This document shows, one piece after another, positions 49,857-59,005 of a stretch of DNA of 64,000 nucleotides (its first letter is position 1; each line of letters begins with the position of its first letter). The notes under the pieces were generated by a model. It worked only from the letters and a program-made list of their open reading frames with translations, made no database searches and had not been told where the DNA came from. The DNA is from Levilactobacillus angrenensis (GTDB lineage Bacteria; Bacillota; Bacilli; Lactobacillales; Lactobacillaceae): assembly GCF_003946085.1 (NCBI RefSeq), contig NZ_RHOB01000001.1:157873-221872 (forward strand). The letters are read 5' to 3'. The position numbers were made by a program, and so were the translations under genes.

Positions 49857-50783
49857 ATGTATAGCAGTGTACTTTTAGCAGCAGGATTGGGCTACTACCT
49901 ATTTGTGTATAAAGGAGTGGACAGAATGCAGCAGCAAAAGAACAGCGACACGACTGAGAATTTCCCCAGCTATCCGTTGACTCAAGCTGAAGCGATGAAG
50001 TGCTATTTACATTCGAAGCTTCCTTGGGGTGCCTCGATAGGCGATACGTATGTTTATGCAAAGTCGTTTCCGACGAATCGCTTACCTGACAATCAATCGC
50101 GTCAAAAACTATTGGCTAAATTCAAGAATAATGTCATGCGTTTACGGGGAACAGAACAATTACCTGCCGATGCGATTCGGTACATTGACAAGGTCGACAT
50201 GTCTCTGGCGTTGACCACGGTACGCGCGATGACACCAGATGATGCAATTGCTTTGTATAAGCGACAAATGCGCTATCTGTCAATGTTTATCAAGCAAGGC
50301 AATCCGTTTGGCACCATTGAAAATCTGCTGGATAATGCCTCGGTGTTCTCGCGGGCGTCTGGCCCAGACGGACAACCGGCAACTAAATTTTCCGGTAATT
50401 ATGCATTGTTTTTGCAAGATTATTATTTCTGGATGTATTACCCAACGCTGAATGAATGGAATATCTATAAGGTCCAACAACAACGTAAGCTGGAAGAAGT
50501 CGAACGAGATGTCTTCTCCTTCTTGAATGGCGATGAAAATGGTTTTGTCACCAACGAGTCCGGCAAGATTGTGACCACCTGTTTTTCAACGGTGGGTCTG
50601 GAAATAATCGCTAATTTGTTAAAGCCAGATCGCACGGTGGTACCACAACTAGAGGCTTATGAAGCCGCCTTTACGGATGATATTTGGAAAAACTATTTTC
50701 CCTACACGTGGGCGGAGGTGAATCGACGCCAGGCAAGTATCGATTTGCATAACTGGGTAAAAGAATTTGATCAAAAAGAATAA
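49857..50783 (+). CDS. Hypothetical membrane-anchored protein
   Basis: A 308-residue protein with a short N-terminal hydrophobic segment (YSSVLLAAGLGYYLFVY) and a large soluble part rich in aromatic residues (for example LFLQDYYFWMYYPTLNEWNIY). GAAGGGAG is eight bases before the ATG; the TTG at 49851 is less likely. No catalytic motif or known domain recognised. It stands between the gad and agu loci, with its own promoter region and a perfect terminator, so it is an independent unit. Confidence 0.75.
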   Translation: MYSSVLLAAGLGYYLFVYKGVDRMQQQKNSDTTENFPSYPLTQAEAMKCYLHSKLPWGASIGDTYVYAKSFPTNRLPDNQSRQKLLAKFKNNVMRLRGTEQLPADAIRYIDKVDMSLALTTVRAMTPDDAIALYKRQMRYLSMFIKQGNPFGTIENLLDNASVFSRASGPDGQPATKFSGNYALFLQDYYFWMYYPTLNEWNIYKVQQQRKLEEVERDVFSFLNGDENGFVTNESGKIVTTCFSTVGLEIIANLLKPDRTVVPQLEAYEAAFTDDIWKNYFPYTWAEVNRRQASIDLHNWVKEFDQKE

Positions 50784-51165
50784 TGACCACACCAAGAAGC
50801 TCGTTAATCCTGAGACAGAGGATTAGCGAGTTTTTTTGTATTGTCGCGGAAAATGATGAATAATTTTCGGCTTTATGTATAAAATCACGGCAGAATCGCC
50901 GGTGTACCGGAGTGGTGATTCTATGTTTCATATTTCACGAAGTGTATCAAAGATAGGTCACCCTTGAATTGACGACTCCAGTGGGCGCGGGTCTTAGCGC
51001 CCCCAACCAACGAAACATGTTTCACCAAATGAAACGAGAAACACCCCGGTATAGCGGGTGTCAGCTTCTTTGAAAACGCTTCCCAAGGCTGCATATTTCC
51101 TTTATGCTAAGCACGTAATCAATTGATACGAACTACACAAATAAACTTATAGAGGGGTAATTGAA
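50784..51165. promoter_or_regulatory. Regulatory region of the agmatine locus
   Basis: After the terminator at 50800-50837 come a hairpin AGAATCGCC/GGTGATTCT (50892-50922), the palindrome GAAACATGTTTC (51012-51023), a hairpin ACACCC/GGGTGT (about 51041-51061) and a cre-like site TTGAAAACGCTTCCC (51070-51084, 13 of 15). No gene is visible. It is the likely control region for ptcA and the genes behind it. Confidence 0.55.
50800..50837 (+). terminator. Rho-independent terminator
   Basis: CTCGTTAATCCT (50800-50811) / AGGATTAGCGAG (50819-50830), one wobble, followed by seven T. Confidence 0.92.
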
Positions 51166-52200
51166 ATGACTAAACGTGATTTTATTGACACCAACACTTA
51201 CACGAAAGACGAAATCCAATACATGATTGAATTGGGGATCAAGATCAAGGAATCCATCAAAAACGGTTACTACCCACCACTGCTGAAGAACAAGACGTTG
51301 GGAATGATCTTTGAACAATCTTCCACCCGGACCCGGACCTCTGCTGAAGCTGCCATGACTGAATTAGGTGGCCATGCCCAATACTTAGCACCCGGCCAAA
51401 TTCAATTAGGTGGTCACGAATCCATTGAAGATACCTCACAAGTTCTGGGCCGGATCCTCGATATCATTGGTGCCCGGGTTGAACGTCACCACACCGTTGC
51501 TGAAGTTGGAAAATTTGCTAAAGTCCCAGTCGTTAACTTCATGAGTGACTACAACCACCCAACCCAAGAACTTGGGGACATCATTACCATGACGGAACAC
51601 TTGCCAAAGGGTAAGAAGCTCAGCGATTGCAAGATTGTCTTCGTCGGCGACGCCACCCAAGTCTGTGTTTCCACCATGTTCATGGCTACCAAGATGGGAA
51701 TGGACTTCGTACAATTTGGCCCTAAAGGCTTCCAAATCAAGCCTGAAACTTTGGCTATCGGCAAGAAGAACGCTGAAGTCTCTGGCGGTTCTGTCTTAGT
51801 CACCGAAGATGCTGATGAAGCCTTGAAGGATGCCGACTTCATCTACACCGACGTTTGGTACGGTCTGTACGAAGCCGAATTGTCCAAGGATGACCGGATG
51901 AAGATCTTCTACCCGAAGTACCAAGTCAACGCTGACTTAGTTGCCAAGGCTTCTGATCACGTGAAGTTCATGCACTGCTTGCCAGCTACTCGGGGTGAAG
52001 AAGTGACCGACGAAGTCATTGATTCCGATTACTCCATTGTTTGGGATGAAGCTGAAAACCGCAAGACGGCGATGCGCGCTATCTTCGTTTACCTGTTGAA
52101 TCCAGAATTAAAGTACGCTTCTAAGGCCGTTGCCGACAAGTACGATGCTGAATTTGAACTGATGCTGCGGAACGCCGTTGACGAACGGAATGCGAAGTAA
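51166..52200 (+). CDS. ptcA: Putrescine carbamoyltransferase
   Basis: A 344-residue transcarbamylase that phosphorolyses N-carbamoylputrescine to putrescine and carbamoyl phosphate. The carbamoyl-phosphate loop is SSTRTRTSA (residues 52-60) and the catalytic HCLP is at 270-273 ([11 protein letters not shown]). [10 protein letters not shown] replaces the ornithine-binding SMG-type loop of OTCases and is the mark of PTCases, as is the longer C-terminal helix ([19 protein letters not shown]). GAGGGG upstream of the ATG. First gene of the agmatine locus. Confidence 0.95.
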   Translation: MTKRDFIDTNTYTKDEIQYMIELGIKIKESIKNGYYPPLLKNKTLGMIFEQSSTRTRTSAEAAMTELGGHAQYLAPGQIQLGGHESIEDTSQVLGRILDIIGARVERHHTVAEVGKFAKVPVVNFMSDYNHPTQELGDIITMTEHLPKGKKLSDCKIVFVGDATQVCVSTMFMATKMGMDFVQFGPKGFQIKPETLAIGKKNAEVSGGSVLVTEDADEALKDADFIYTDVWYGLYEAELSKDDRMKIFYPKYQVNADLVAKASDHVKFMHCLPATRGEEVTDEVIDSDYSIVWDEAENRKTAMRAIFVYLLNPELKYASKAVADKYDAEFELMLRNAVDERNAK

Positions 52201-52262
52201 CCCGTTTGTCAGTTTGAGATCCGCACGGCACCAAACGATCGCGGACTAGAGGAGATAGGATC

Positions 52263-53666
52263 ATGGACACTAACAAGAAAAAATTTAAATTATTCGATGC
52301 CGTCCTGATGGCGGTCGTCGTGGTAATGGTCGTCGAGTCAGTTGCGCCCGCAGCTGCCATTGGACCCTCCCAGTTCTTCTGGTGGTTCTTCTTACTGATT
52401 TTGTTCTTTATCCCATACGGCTTGATTTCTTCCGAGTTGGGGACGACTTACACCGGTGATGGGGGGCTGTATGACTGGGTCAAACAAGCCTTTGGCCCCC
52501 GCTGGGGTGGTCGACTGGCCTGGTTATACTGGATCAACTATCCGTTGTGGATGGCCAGTTTGGCGGTGTTATTCGTTCAAATTGCCGAACAGATCTTTAA
52601 GTTTAAAGTGAACACCTGGGGCTCGATCCTCATTCAACTCGCGTTTGTTTGGTTTGTCGTGCTAGTTGGGAATAAGCCAGTTTCTGAGAGTAAATGGATC
52701 ATGAACCTGGCGGCGTTTGCCAAAATCGTCACGATCCTGGCCTTAGGTGGCCTAGGAATCTACGTCGCCGCAACACGCGGTGTCGCCAATAGTTTCACCG
52801 TTCACAGTTTATTGCCACAAATGAATCTCTCTGGATTAAGTAATTTATCCGTGATTATCTTCAACTTCTTAGGGTTTGAGGTCGTCGCCACCATGGCTGA
52901 TGACATGGACAACCCTAAGAAACAGATTCCCCAAGCCATCATCATTGGTGGTATCCTGATTGCCGTTTCCTACCTGTTAGGGGCCTTCGGGATGGGGGCC
53001 GCCATTCCAACAGACAAGTTGTCTGCTTCCAGCGGTCTGATTGACAGCTTTGTGTTGCTGATTGGTCATATGAATTGGTTTGTTGTTTTGATTGGGATTT
53101 TCTTCTTGTACATCTTAGTTTCCGAAATGATTTCCTGGGCGTTAGGTGTGAACTACGTGGCCGACTATGCCGGCAAAGATCACGTCTTGCCTAAGATTTT
53201 CGGCAAGGAAGATGCTAAGGGCATGCCAGTTGGGACCGGATACCTGAATGGTGTCGTTGCCTCAGTGCTGGTCATTGCCAGTCCATTTATCCCGAATCAA
53301 GATATTTTCTGGGCGTTCTTCTCTCTGAACGTGGTGGCATTACTGTTATCCTACACGATGATGTTCCCGGCCTTCTGGGAATTGCGTCGTAAGGATCCAG
53401 ATGCTGATCGGCCATTCAAGATTCCTGGTGGCCGGGTTATGGTAAACTTAATGACCTGGGTACCCGAAGTCTTACTGATTTTGACGATCATCTTCTCGGT
53501 ATTCCCAATGAATTCATCAGCCGCAGAAATTTCTGCCAAAATGCCCGTTTTGATTGGAACGATTTTGACCTTAGTGGTTGGTGAAATCGTGGTTCGGTAC
53601 GCCGAGCACCACGCCCCGAAAGCAGAAACTGCTACGACGGTTAAAGAAAATACGAACTTAGAATAA
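52263..53666 (+). CDS. aguD: Agmatine/putrescine antiporter
   Basis: A 467-residue APC-family transporter with 12 helices. Its start (KKFKLFDAVLMAVVVVMVVES) and the segments SSELGTTYTGDGGLYDWVKQAFG and FNFLGFEVVATMADDMDNPKKQ match AguD-type exchangers. It brings in agmatine and exports putrescine, so the pathway gains ATP without net charge loss. Sixty-two bases after ptcA and 16 before aguA, same strand. GGAGATAGG precedes the ATG. Confidence 0.92.
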   Translation: MDTNKKKFKLFDAVLMAVVVVMVVESVAPAAAIGPSQFFWWFFLLILFFIPYGLISSELGTTYTGDGGLYDWVKQAFGPRWGGRLAWLYWINYPLWMASLAVLFVQIAEQIFKFKVNTWGSILIQLAFVWFVVLVGNKPVSESKWIMNLAAFAKIVTILALGGLGIYVAATRGVANSFTVHSLLPQMNLSGLSNLSVIIFNFLGFEVVATMADDMDNPKKQIPQAIIIGGILIAVSYLLGAFGMGAAIPTDKLSASSGLIDSFVLLIGHMNWFVVLIGIFFLYILVSEMISWALGVNYVADYAGKDHVLPKIFGKEDAKGMPVGTGYLNGVVASVLVIASPFIPNQDIFWAFFSLNVVALLLSYTMMFPAFWELRRKDPDADRPFKIPGGRVMVNLMTWVPEVLLILTIIFSVFPMNSSAAEISAKMPVLIGTILTLVVGEIVVRYAEHHAPKAETATTVKENTNLE

Positions 53667-53682
53667 GGAGCTGAAATAAATT

Positions 53683-54777
53683 ATGAAGACTTTAGATAGT
53701 ACCCCGAAACAAGACGGTTACCGCATGCCTGGTGAATTTGAACCCCACAAAGGTGTTTACATCTTGTGGCCACAACGTCCAGACAACTGGCGTAATGGTG
53801 GGAAGCCGGCGCAAAAGACTTTCGTTGAAGTAGCCAAAGCCATTTCGCAATTTGAACACGTGACGGTTGGCGTGAACGATGATCAATTTGCCAATGCCCG
53901 GAACATGTTGCCTGACGACGTGGAAGTCGTGGAAATGTCGAATGATGATTCCTGGATTCGTGACTGTGGCGCAACCTTTGTGAAGAATGACAAGGGCGGC
54001 CTGCGGGGCGTTGACTGGACGTTCAACTCATGGGGTGGCCTGGTCGATGGCCTCTACTTCCCTTGGGATAAGGACGACCGCGTGGCACAAAAGATGACGG
54101 AACTGGAACACGTTGACCGGTACCGTTTGGATGACTTCATTTTGGAAGGCGGCTCCATCCACGTCGATGGTGAGGGGACGTTGATCACGACCGAAGAATG
54201 CCTCTTATCTGACGGGCGGAACTCACAACTGTCCAAGGAACAGATCGAAGAAGTATTGAAGGAACATCTGAACCTGAAGAAGGTCATTTGGCTAAAGCGC
54301 GGGATCTACTTGGACGAAACCAACGGCCACGTAGACAACATCGCCAACTTCGTGAAGCCAGGCGTTGTGGCCTTGGCTTGGACGGATGACAAGAACGATC
54401 CACAATACGAAATCTCTAAGGAAAATTTGGATATCTTGGAAAGCGCAACGGATGCTAAGGGCCGTAAAATCAAGGTCGTTAAGCTCTACTTGCCAAAGCC
54501 AATCACCATTACCAAGGAAGAAAGCGAAGGCGTCGACGCTGTTGATGGGACCTTACCACGGACCGAAGGCGAACGCTTAGCTGCCAGCTACGTGAACTAC
54601 TACACGGCTAATGGCGGTATCGTCTTCCCACTGTTCGGTGACCCAGCCGACGAGAAGGCCAAAGCAACACTGGAAGAACTTTACCCAGACCGCAAAGTTG
54701 TGGGCGTTCCCGCTCGTGAAGTCTTACTCGGTGGCGGTAATATCCACTGCATTACGCAACAAGTTCCTGAAGCTTAA
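53683..54777 (+). CDS. aguA: Agmatine deiminase (active copy)
   Basis: A 364-residue guanidine-group hydrolase that turns agmatine into N-carbamoylputrescine and ammonia. Catalytic residues are all in place: Asp in [11 protein letters not shown], the EGGSIHVDG block, His216 in DETNGHVDN and the nucleophile Cys356 in [13 protein letters not shown]. The substrate-recognition [16 protein letters not shown] near the N-terminus is also typical. AAGGAG before the ATG. It is the first of two deiminase genes that flank the carbamate kinase gene. Confidence 0.97.
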   Translation: MKTLDSTPKQDGYRMPGEFEPHKGVYILWPQRPDNWRNGGKPAQKTFVEVAKAISQFEHVTVGVNDDQFANARNMLPDDVEVVEMSNDDSWIRDCGATFVKNDKGGLRGVDWTFNSWGGLVDGLYFPWDKDDRVAQKMTELEHVDRYRLDDFILEGGSIHVDGEGTLITTEECLLSDGRNSQLSKEQIEEVLKEHLNLKKVIWLKRGIYLDETNGHVDNIANFVKPGVVALAWTDDKNDPQYEISKENLDILESATDAKGRKIKVVKLYLPKPITITKEESEGVDAVDGTLPRTEGERLAASYVNYYTANGGIVFPLFGDPADEKAKATLEELYPDRKVVGVPAREVLLGGGNIHCITQQVPEA

Positions 54778-54845
54778 GTAGGAGCTGTGAAAGGTCAGGT
54801 GAAGAGCCTGGCCTTTTCTGTTAAAGAATAAGGAGTGAATCCATC

Positions 54846-55790
54846 ATGACAAAACGTAAAATTGTAGTTGCATTAGGCGGTAACGCCATCTTAGCTGACG
54901 ATGCTTCGGCGGCGGCTCAACAGGCGGCGTTGGCAAAAACGGCTAAGTCACTGGTCCAATTCGTCAAGCAAGGTGACCAGCTGATTATTTCTCACGGGAA
55001 TGGCCCTCAAGTGGGGAACCTCTTGTTACAGCAAGCTGCTGGCAGCACAGCCAAGAACCCAGCGATGCCACTGGATACAGCTGTCGCAATGACGCAAGGT
55101 AGCATTGGTTACTGGTTAGAAAATGCGATGGACAAAGCCTTGGCTGATGAAGGTTTGACCCAAGATGTCGCAACGGTCGTCACACAAGTAGAAGTCGCCC
55201 CCGATGATCCAGCCTTCACGGATCCCAGCAAGCCAATCGGTCCGTTCTATACTGAGACCGAAGTTGCTGCAGAAAAGCAAGCTCACCCAGACAACGTCTA
55301 TGTTGAAGATGCTGGTCGAGGTTACCGGCGAGTGGTGGCCTCACCTAAGCCCATCAACGTGAAGGAGTCGGCGGTCGTCAATGCCCTAGTCGATGCGGGG
55401 GTCATTCCCGTCTCGGTCGGTGGCGGTGGCGTTCCGGTCGTCCGCGAAGGGCATCAGTTAGTCGGTCGTGAAGCTGTGATCGATAAAGACTTTGCTTCTG
55501 AAAAACTCGCTGAATTAGTCCACGCTGACCTCTTGATTATTTTGACGGCCGTTGATCACGTCTTCGTGAACTTCAATCAGCCTGATCAAAAGCAACTGAC
55601 TGACGTGACCTCAGCCGAATTGAATCAGTATATTCAAGAGAATCAATTTGCTAAGGGAAGCATGCTACCTAAGATCCAAGCAGCCTTAGACTTCGTGAAC
55701 AACCGGCCTGATGGCAAGGTGGTCATTACGTCTTTGGCCAATGTTGGTGATTTCTTGGCCAATGGTTCTGGGACCATCATCCGGAAGTAA
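54846..55790 (+). CDS. aguC: Carbamate kinase
   Basis: A 314-residue kinase that makes ATP from carbamoyl phosphate released by PtcA, with CO2 and ammonia. Signature blocks: [47 protein letters not shown] and [14 protein letters not shown]. Length is as expected. AAGGAG lies before the ATG. Sixty-eight bases after aguA, within which a short GC stem (CTGTGAAAGGTCAGG region) is visible but not a complete terminator. Confidence 0.95.
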   Translation: MTKRKIVVALGGNAILADDASAAAQQAALAKTAKSLVQFVKQGDQLIISHGNGPQVGNLLLQQAAGSTAKNPAMPLDTAVAMTQGSIGYWLENAMDKALADEGLTQDVATVVTQVEVAPDDPAFTDPSKPIGPFYTETEVAAEKQAHPDNVYVEDAGRGYRRVVASPKPINVKESAVVNALVDAGVIPVSVGGGGVPVVREGHQLVGREAVIDKDFASEKLAELVHADLLIILTAVDHVFVNFNQPDQKQLTDVTSAELNQYIQENQFAKGSMLPKIQAALDFVNNRPDGKVVITSLANVGDFLANGSGTIIRK

Positions 55791-55985
55791 ATAGCACGGG
55801 CTGGCGACATCGACTGCGGTTGATGTCGCCAGTTGTACATAGAAAAATGATCAGTTGGCAGTCAAATTAGTGTAGAATTGTGGAAGATATTTAACCAGTA
55901 TATGCTGAAAACCTTTCAGGGGATGGGGATGACCTCGTCACTGCTGAACCGATCTAAAAATGATGAGATAAGCGGAGTGAGTAGA

Positions 55986-57092
55986 ATGAGATTAGCACAA
56001 ACACCGGCAGCGGACGGGTTCCGGATGCCGGGAGAATTTGAGAATCAAGCAGCCAGTTACATGATTTGGCCCGAACGACCGGACAATTGGCGAGAGGGTG
56101 GCAAGCCAGCACAGAAGGCGTTTGCCCGGTTAGCTGAGACCATTGCCCAGTTTGAGCCCGTGACCATGCTGGTCAATCAGGACCAGTACGCCCACGCTCG
56201 GGCTGAACTCTCCCCGGCTGTGCGCGTGGTGGAAATGAGTAGTAATGACTCGTGGATGAAGGATTGCGGCCCATTTTACGTCGTCAATGATGCTGGTGAG
56301 ATTCGCGCCGTTGATTTCCAATTCAATGCTTGGGGTGGCCTGTTGGATGGCTTGTATTTTCCTTGGGATAAGGACAATCAAATTGCGCAAAAGGTCGCTG
56401 ACTTACAGGAGTTTCCGGTCTATCAAGTAAATACTGTGCTCGAGGGCTGTGCGATTCACGTCGATGGTCAGGGTACTTTGATTGCAACCGAAAGTGTCGT
56501 TTTGTCTGAAGGCCGCAACCCTGGTGGTTTGACGAAGGCTGATGCGGAAAAAATCTTTCACGATTACCTCGGCGTGACCAAGACGATTTGGCTGCCAGAA
56601 GGGTATTTCATGGACGAGACCAACGGCGACGTTGATAATATGCTGAATTTTGTGGCGCCAGGGGAGTTGGTGCTGACTTGGACGGCTGATGAATCGGACC
56701 CGCAACACGAAATCAGCGAGGAGGCTTATGCTATTTTAGCCGCCGCCACTGATGCCCAGGGTCGCCATTTCAAGATTCACAAACTACAGACACCGCGAAT
56801 CTTGAAGTTAAGTGAAGAAGAAGCTAATGGCGTGGACCCCATCAACGGAATGTTGCCGCGGGTGGCTGGTCAACGGCTGACGGCTAGCTATGTCAGTTAC
56901 ATCACGACCAATCAGGCCATTTTGATGCCAACCTTTGATGACCCCCAAGACGCAGTTGCCCAACAGCAATTGGCCAAACTTTATCCGGATCGGCAGATTG
57001 TTCCCGTACCGGCGACAGAAATTTTGACTGGTGGTGGGAATATTCACACGATTGCCGCTGGTGTTCCGGGACGGCAGATGGGAGGCAAGTAG
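55986..57092 (+). CDS. AguA paralogue lacking catalytic residues
   Basis: A 368-residue member of the agmatine deiminase family, clearly related to aguA ([33 protein letters not shown]). The nucleophilic Cys is Thr355 (TGGGNIHTIAAG) and the catalytic His is Asp215 (DETNGDVDN); the EGGSIH block is EGCAIH. It is therefore very unlikely to hydrolyse agmatine. Retention of an intact frame suggests another role, such as agmatine sensing or a regulatory partner of AguA. A second AguA copy is known in the L. brevis locus. The ATG at 55986 has GGAG eight bases upstream; the longer frame from 55878 has no homology to the family. Confidence 0.92.
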   Translation: MRLAQTPAADGFRMPGEFENQAASYMIWPERPDNWREGGKPAQKAFARLAETIAQFEPVTMLVNQDQYAHARAELSPAVRVVEMSSNDSWMKDCGPFYVVNDAGEIRAVDFQFNAWGGLLDGLYFPWDKDNQIAQKVADLQEFPVYQVNTVLEGCAIHVDGQGTLIATESVVLSEGRNPGGLTKADAEKIFHDYLGVTKTIWLPEGYFMDETNGDVDNMLNFVAPGELVLTWTADESDPQHEISEEAYAILAAATDAQGRHFKIHKLQTPRILKLSEEEANGVDPINGMLPRVAGQRLTASYVSYITTNQAILMPTFDDPQDAVAQQQLAKLYPDRQIVPVPATEILTGGGNIHTIAAGVPGRQMGGK

Positions 57093-57094
57093 CG

Positions 57095-57901
57095 ATGAAC
57101 TTCTTTGAAATCGTCAATGCACATCTCAGTGGTCTGACAGCCAACGAGCAAAAGTTGTTTGACTACGTCGTGAAAAATATGGATCAGATCAAGAACCAGA
57201 GTATCCGGGAGGTCGCTTCAGCTACCTACGTGTCGACGGCGACATTCTTACGGTTCGTGAAAAAGCTAGGGTTCTCTGGTTTCAGTGAATTTACCACGGT
57301 CATCAAATTCACATTGATCAATCGGCAGGATTCTGAGCAGGCAACCCCGTTTGTGGTGAAACAGACGGATTACCGGGAGGAATATCTGAAGAATATCAGT
57401 GAATCGGTCCGGGTCATGCAGCCAGAACGCCTACACCAAGTGGTGGAGCGGCTGGCGGCTCATCCGGATGTGTTCTTCTTCGCCAAGGGTGTCAGTAAGC
57501 ATGCGGTCGAATACATTGATTACCTGTACACCATGGCGGGGTTCAAGACCCACTATCCACGAGACCATGACTTTCGGCGCCAGGCTTTGAGCCAAATTGA
57601 CGGGGATGCACTGGTCTTCATCTTGACTTACGCGGGTTCTGACGGCGAGATGCTGGATATCATGAGTCGGCTGGTCGACAAGAAACCCAAGCCACTCCTG
57701 GTGTCGATTACTGAGCCAGATAATAATACGATTCAAAATTTGAGCGACATTAATTTCTACATCTTTACGGACGGGGTCACCATTAATGATACCGACATTA
57801 GTTCACGGATTTCGACGATTTCGGTGATGGAACTAATTCTGTATCAATATGTTGAAGACTACGGTGGTCGGGACTTCCGTTTTCAAAAGCGTGAGGAGTA
57901 A
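57095..57901 (+). CDS. RpiR-family regulator of the agmatine locus
   Basis: A 268-residue regulator: N-terminal helix-turn-helix of the RpiR/MurR type (residues about 1-77; IREVASATYVSTATFLRFVKKLGFSGFSEF), then a SIS domain (about 105-240; FFFAKGVSKHAVEYIDYL, FILTYAGSDGEMLDIMSRL). SIS domains usually bind phosphosugars, which is odd for an amine pathway. It starts two bases after the AguA paralogue, with GGAGG inside that gene, so the two are coupled. It may regulate the agu genes and read a metabolic signal or work with the dead deiminase; this is inferred from position. Confidence 0.88.
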   Translation: MNFFEIVNAHLSGLTANEQKLFDYVVKNMDQIKNQSIREVASATYVSTATFLRFVKKLGFSGFSEFTTVIKFTLINRQDSEQATPFVVKQTDYREEYLKNISESVRVMQPERLHQVVERLAAHPDVFFFAKGVSKHAVEYIDYLYTMAGFKTHYPRDHDFRRQALSQIDGDALVFILTYAGSDGEMLDIMSRLVDKKPKPLLVSITEPDNNTIQNLSDINFYIFTDGVTINDTDISSRISTISVMELILYQYVEDYGGRDFRFQKREE

Positions 57902-57907
57902 GGTTGC

Positions 57908-57940
57908 GATTTGCTTTTTCTTAAGGAATTTCTCTATAAT
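57908..57940 (+). promoter_or_regulatory. Promoter of the 57976 gene, within the shared 24-base sequence
   Basis: TTGCTT (57911-57916), 18 bases, TATAAT (57935-57940). The -35 and most of the spacer, including the near-palindrome TTTCTTAAGGAAT, belong to the 24 bases (57908-57931) identical to 40475-40498. Confidence 0.75.
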
Positions 57941-57975
57941 AGACCTGAGAGCTTCAAGATAGGGGAATGAAAGTA

Positions 57976-58938
57976 ATGGAACAATCAGATTCAACTGCCA
58001 AATCGTTGACGCCGGCAGAATTCCTGACGCCGCAACGGTTGGCTTCATTATCGGCTAATCAACAGAAATACGCTGCCGATATTTTGGCGGACGTGTTGCA
58101 CGTTCGGAAAACGGTCAATATGGCGCAGGGTGACTGGACGCCCCGGCAGGTAGCCGCGACTTTAGCGGCCTTACCAACGATGGTTGATCAGCCGCACCTG
58201 TACTTTGTGGCGGTTGTTCCGGTGCTGACGGCTTATTTCAAGGCCCAACAGCTGCCCAATTTGGCGGCCTTAGATGCGGCCTTAAAGGATGCACGGCCGG
58301 CCTTGGTCGAAAAACACGCCGACGCTGCCAGTGAACAGACGGCCTATGAGGGCGTGGTGGCCCAAGTTGAACAGTGGGTCCAAGCCATGACGGACCAGGC
58401 CGACGTGGCCAACCTGTCACAGCGTGATTTGCAAAACTTCGTGACCATCGTCCACACGACTGCGGAGCTCATGATCACGGGTAAGGGCAAACAACCCCAA
58501 GACTGGGACGTCCAAACGCTGAGTGAAATCATGTTTGGCCCGTTCACACACCTGTTGGACGAGGCCGACCGGGTGCCTGCCTTGTTCAACCTGGTTCCCT
58601 TTGCGCTGACCACATTGTTCGGCTATTTGGCCGACCAGCAGGAACTACCCGCGGCAGCCGACCTGGAAAAATGGGTCAGCGAGCACCACACGGCGTTGGT
58701 CACCATGTACGACCCCAAGTTGGAGAGCTTCTTTGAAGACCTGACCACGGCCATGCAAAATGAAAAGATCGATACCACCGACACCAAAGCTGTAGATGCC
58801 TTCACGCAGGAATACCTGCGGGCTCATCCCACGACCAGTCGAGAACTCTTTACGACCGACCGGCAGTTGACCCACAAGAAACACATTAAGCAGATCAAAT
58901 ACAGCCAAAAGAAGCGGCGGAAACGGCGTCGCAAGTAG
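57976..58938 (+). CDS. Hypothetical protein with basic C-terminal tail
   Basis: A 320-residue soluble protein, mostly helical and rich in Ala, Gln, Asp and Thr, ending in a very basic tail (KKHIKQIKYSQKKRRKRRRK) that should bind nucleic acid or ribosomes. No known domain recognised. Two in-frame ATGs (57967 and 57976) follow AGGGGA at 57961-57966; the second has the better spacing. Own sigma-A promoter and terminator. Codon usage is like the conserved part of the chromosome. Confidence 0.8.
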   Translation: MEQSDSTAKSLTPAEFLTPQRLASLSANQQKYAADILADVLHVRKTVNMAQGDWTPRQVAATLAALPTMVDQPHLYFVAVVPVLTAYFKAQQLPNLAALDAALKDARPALVEKHADAASEQTAYEGVVAQVEQWVQAMTDQADVANLSQRDLQNFVTIVHTTAELMITGKGKQPQDWDVQTLSEIMFGPFTHLLDEADRVPALFNLVPFALTTLFGYLADQQELPAAADLEKWVSEHHTALVTMYDPKLESFFEDLTTAMQNEKIDTTDTKAVDAFTQEYLRAHPTTSRELFTTDRQLTHKKHIKQIKYSQKKRRKRRRK

Positions 58939-58952
58939 GCATTTTTCATTAA

Positions 58953-58998
58953 AAAAGGAGATTGACCATTCCACATTGGGAACGGTCAATCTCCTTTT
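58953..58998. terminator. Bidirectional terminator
   Basis: Perfect 15-bp stem AAAAGGAGATTGACC (58953-58967) / GGTCAATCTCCTTTT (58984-58998), between convergent genes. Confidence 0.93.
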
Positions 58999-59005
58999 CA
59001 ATTAC

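Noticed and set aside
51012..51023. GAAACATGTTTC as a parS site
   Set aside because: The half-sites are in the opposite order to parS (GAAAC-GTTTC instead of GTTTC-GAAAC).
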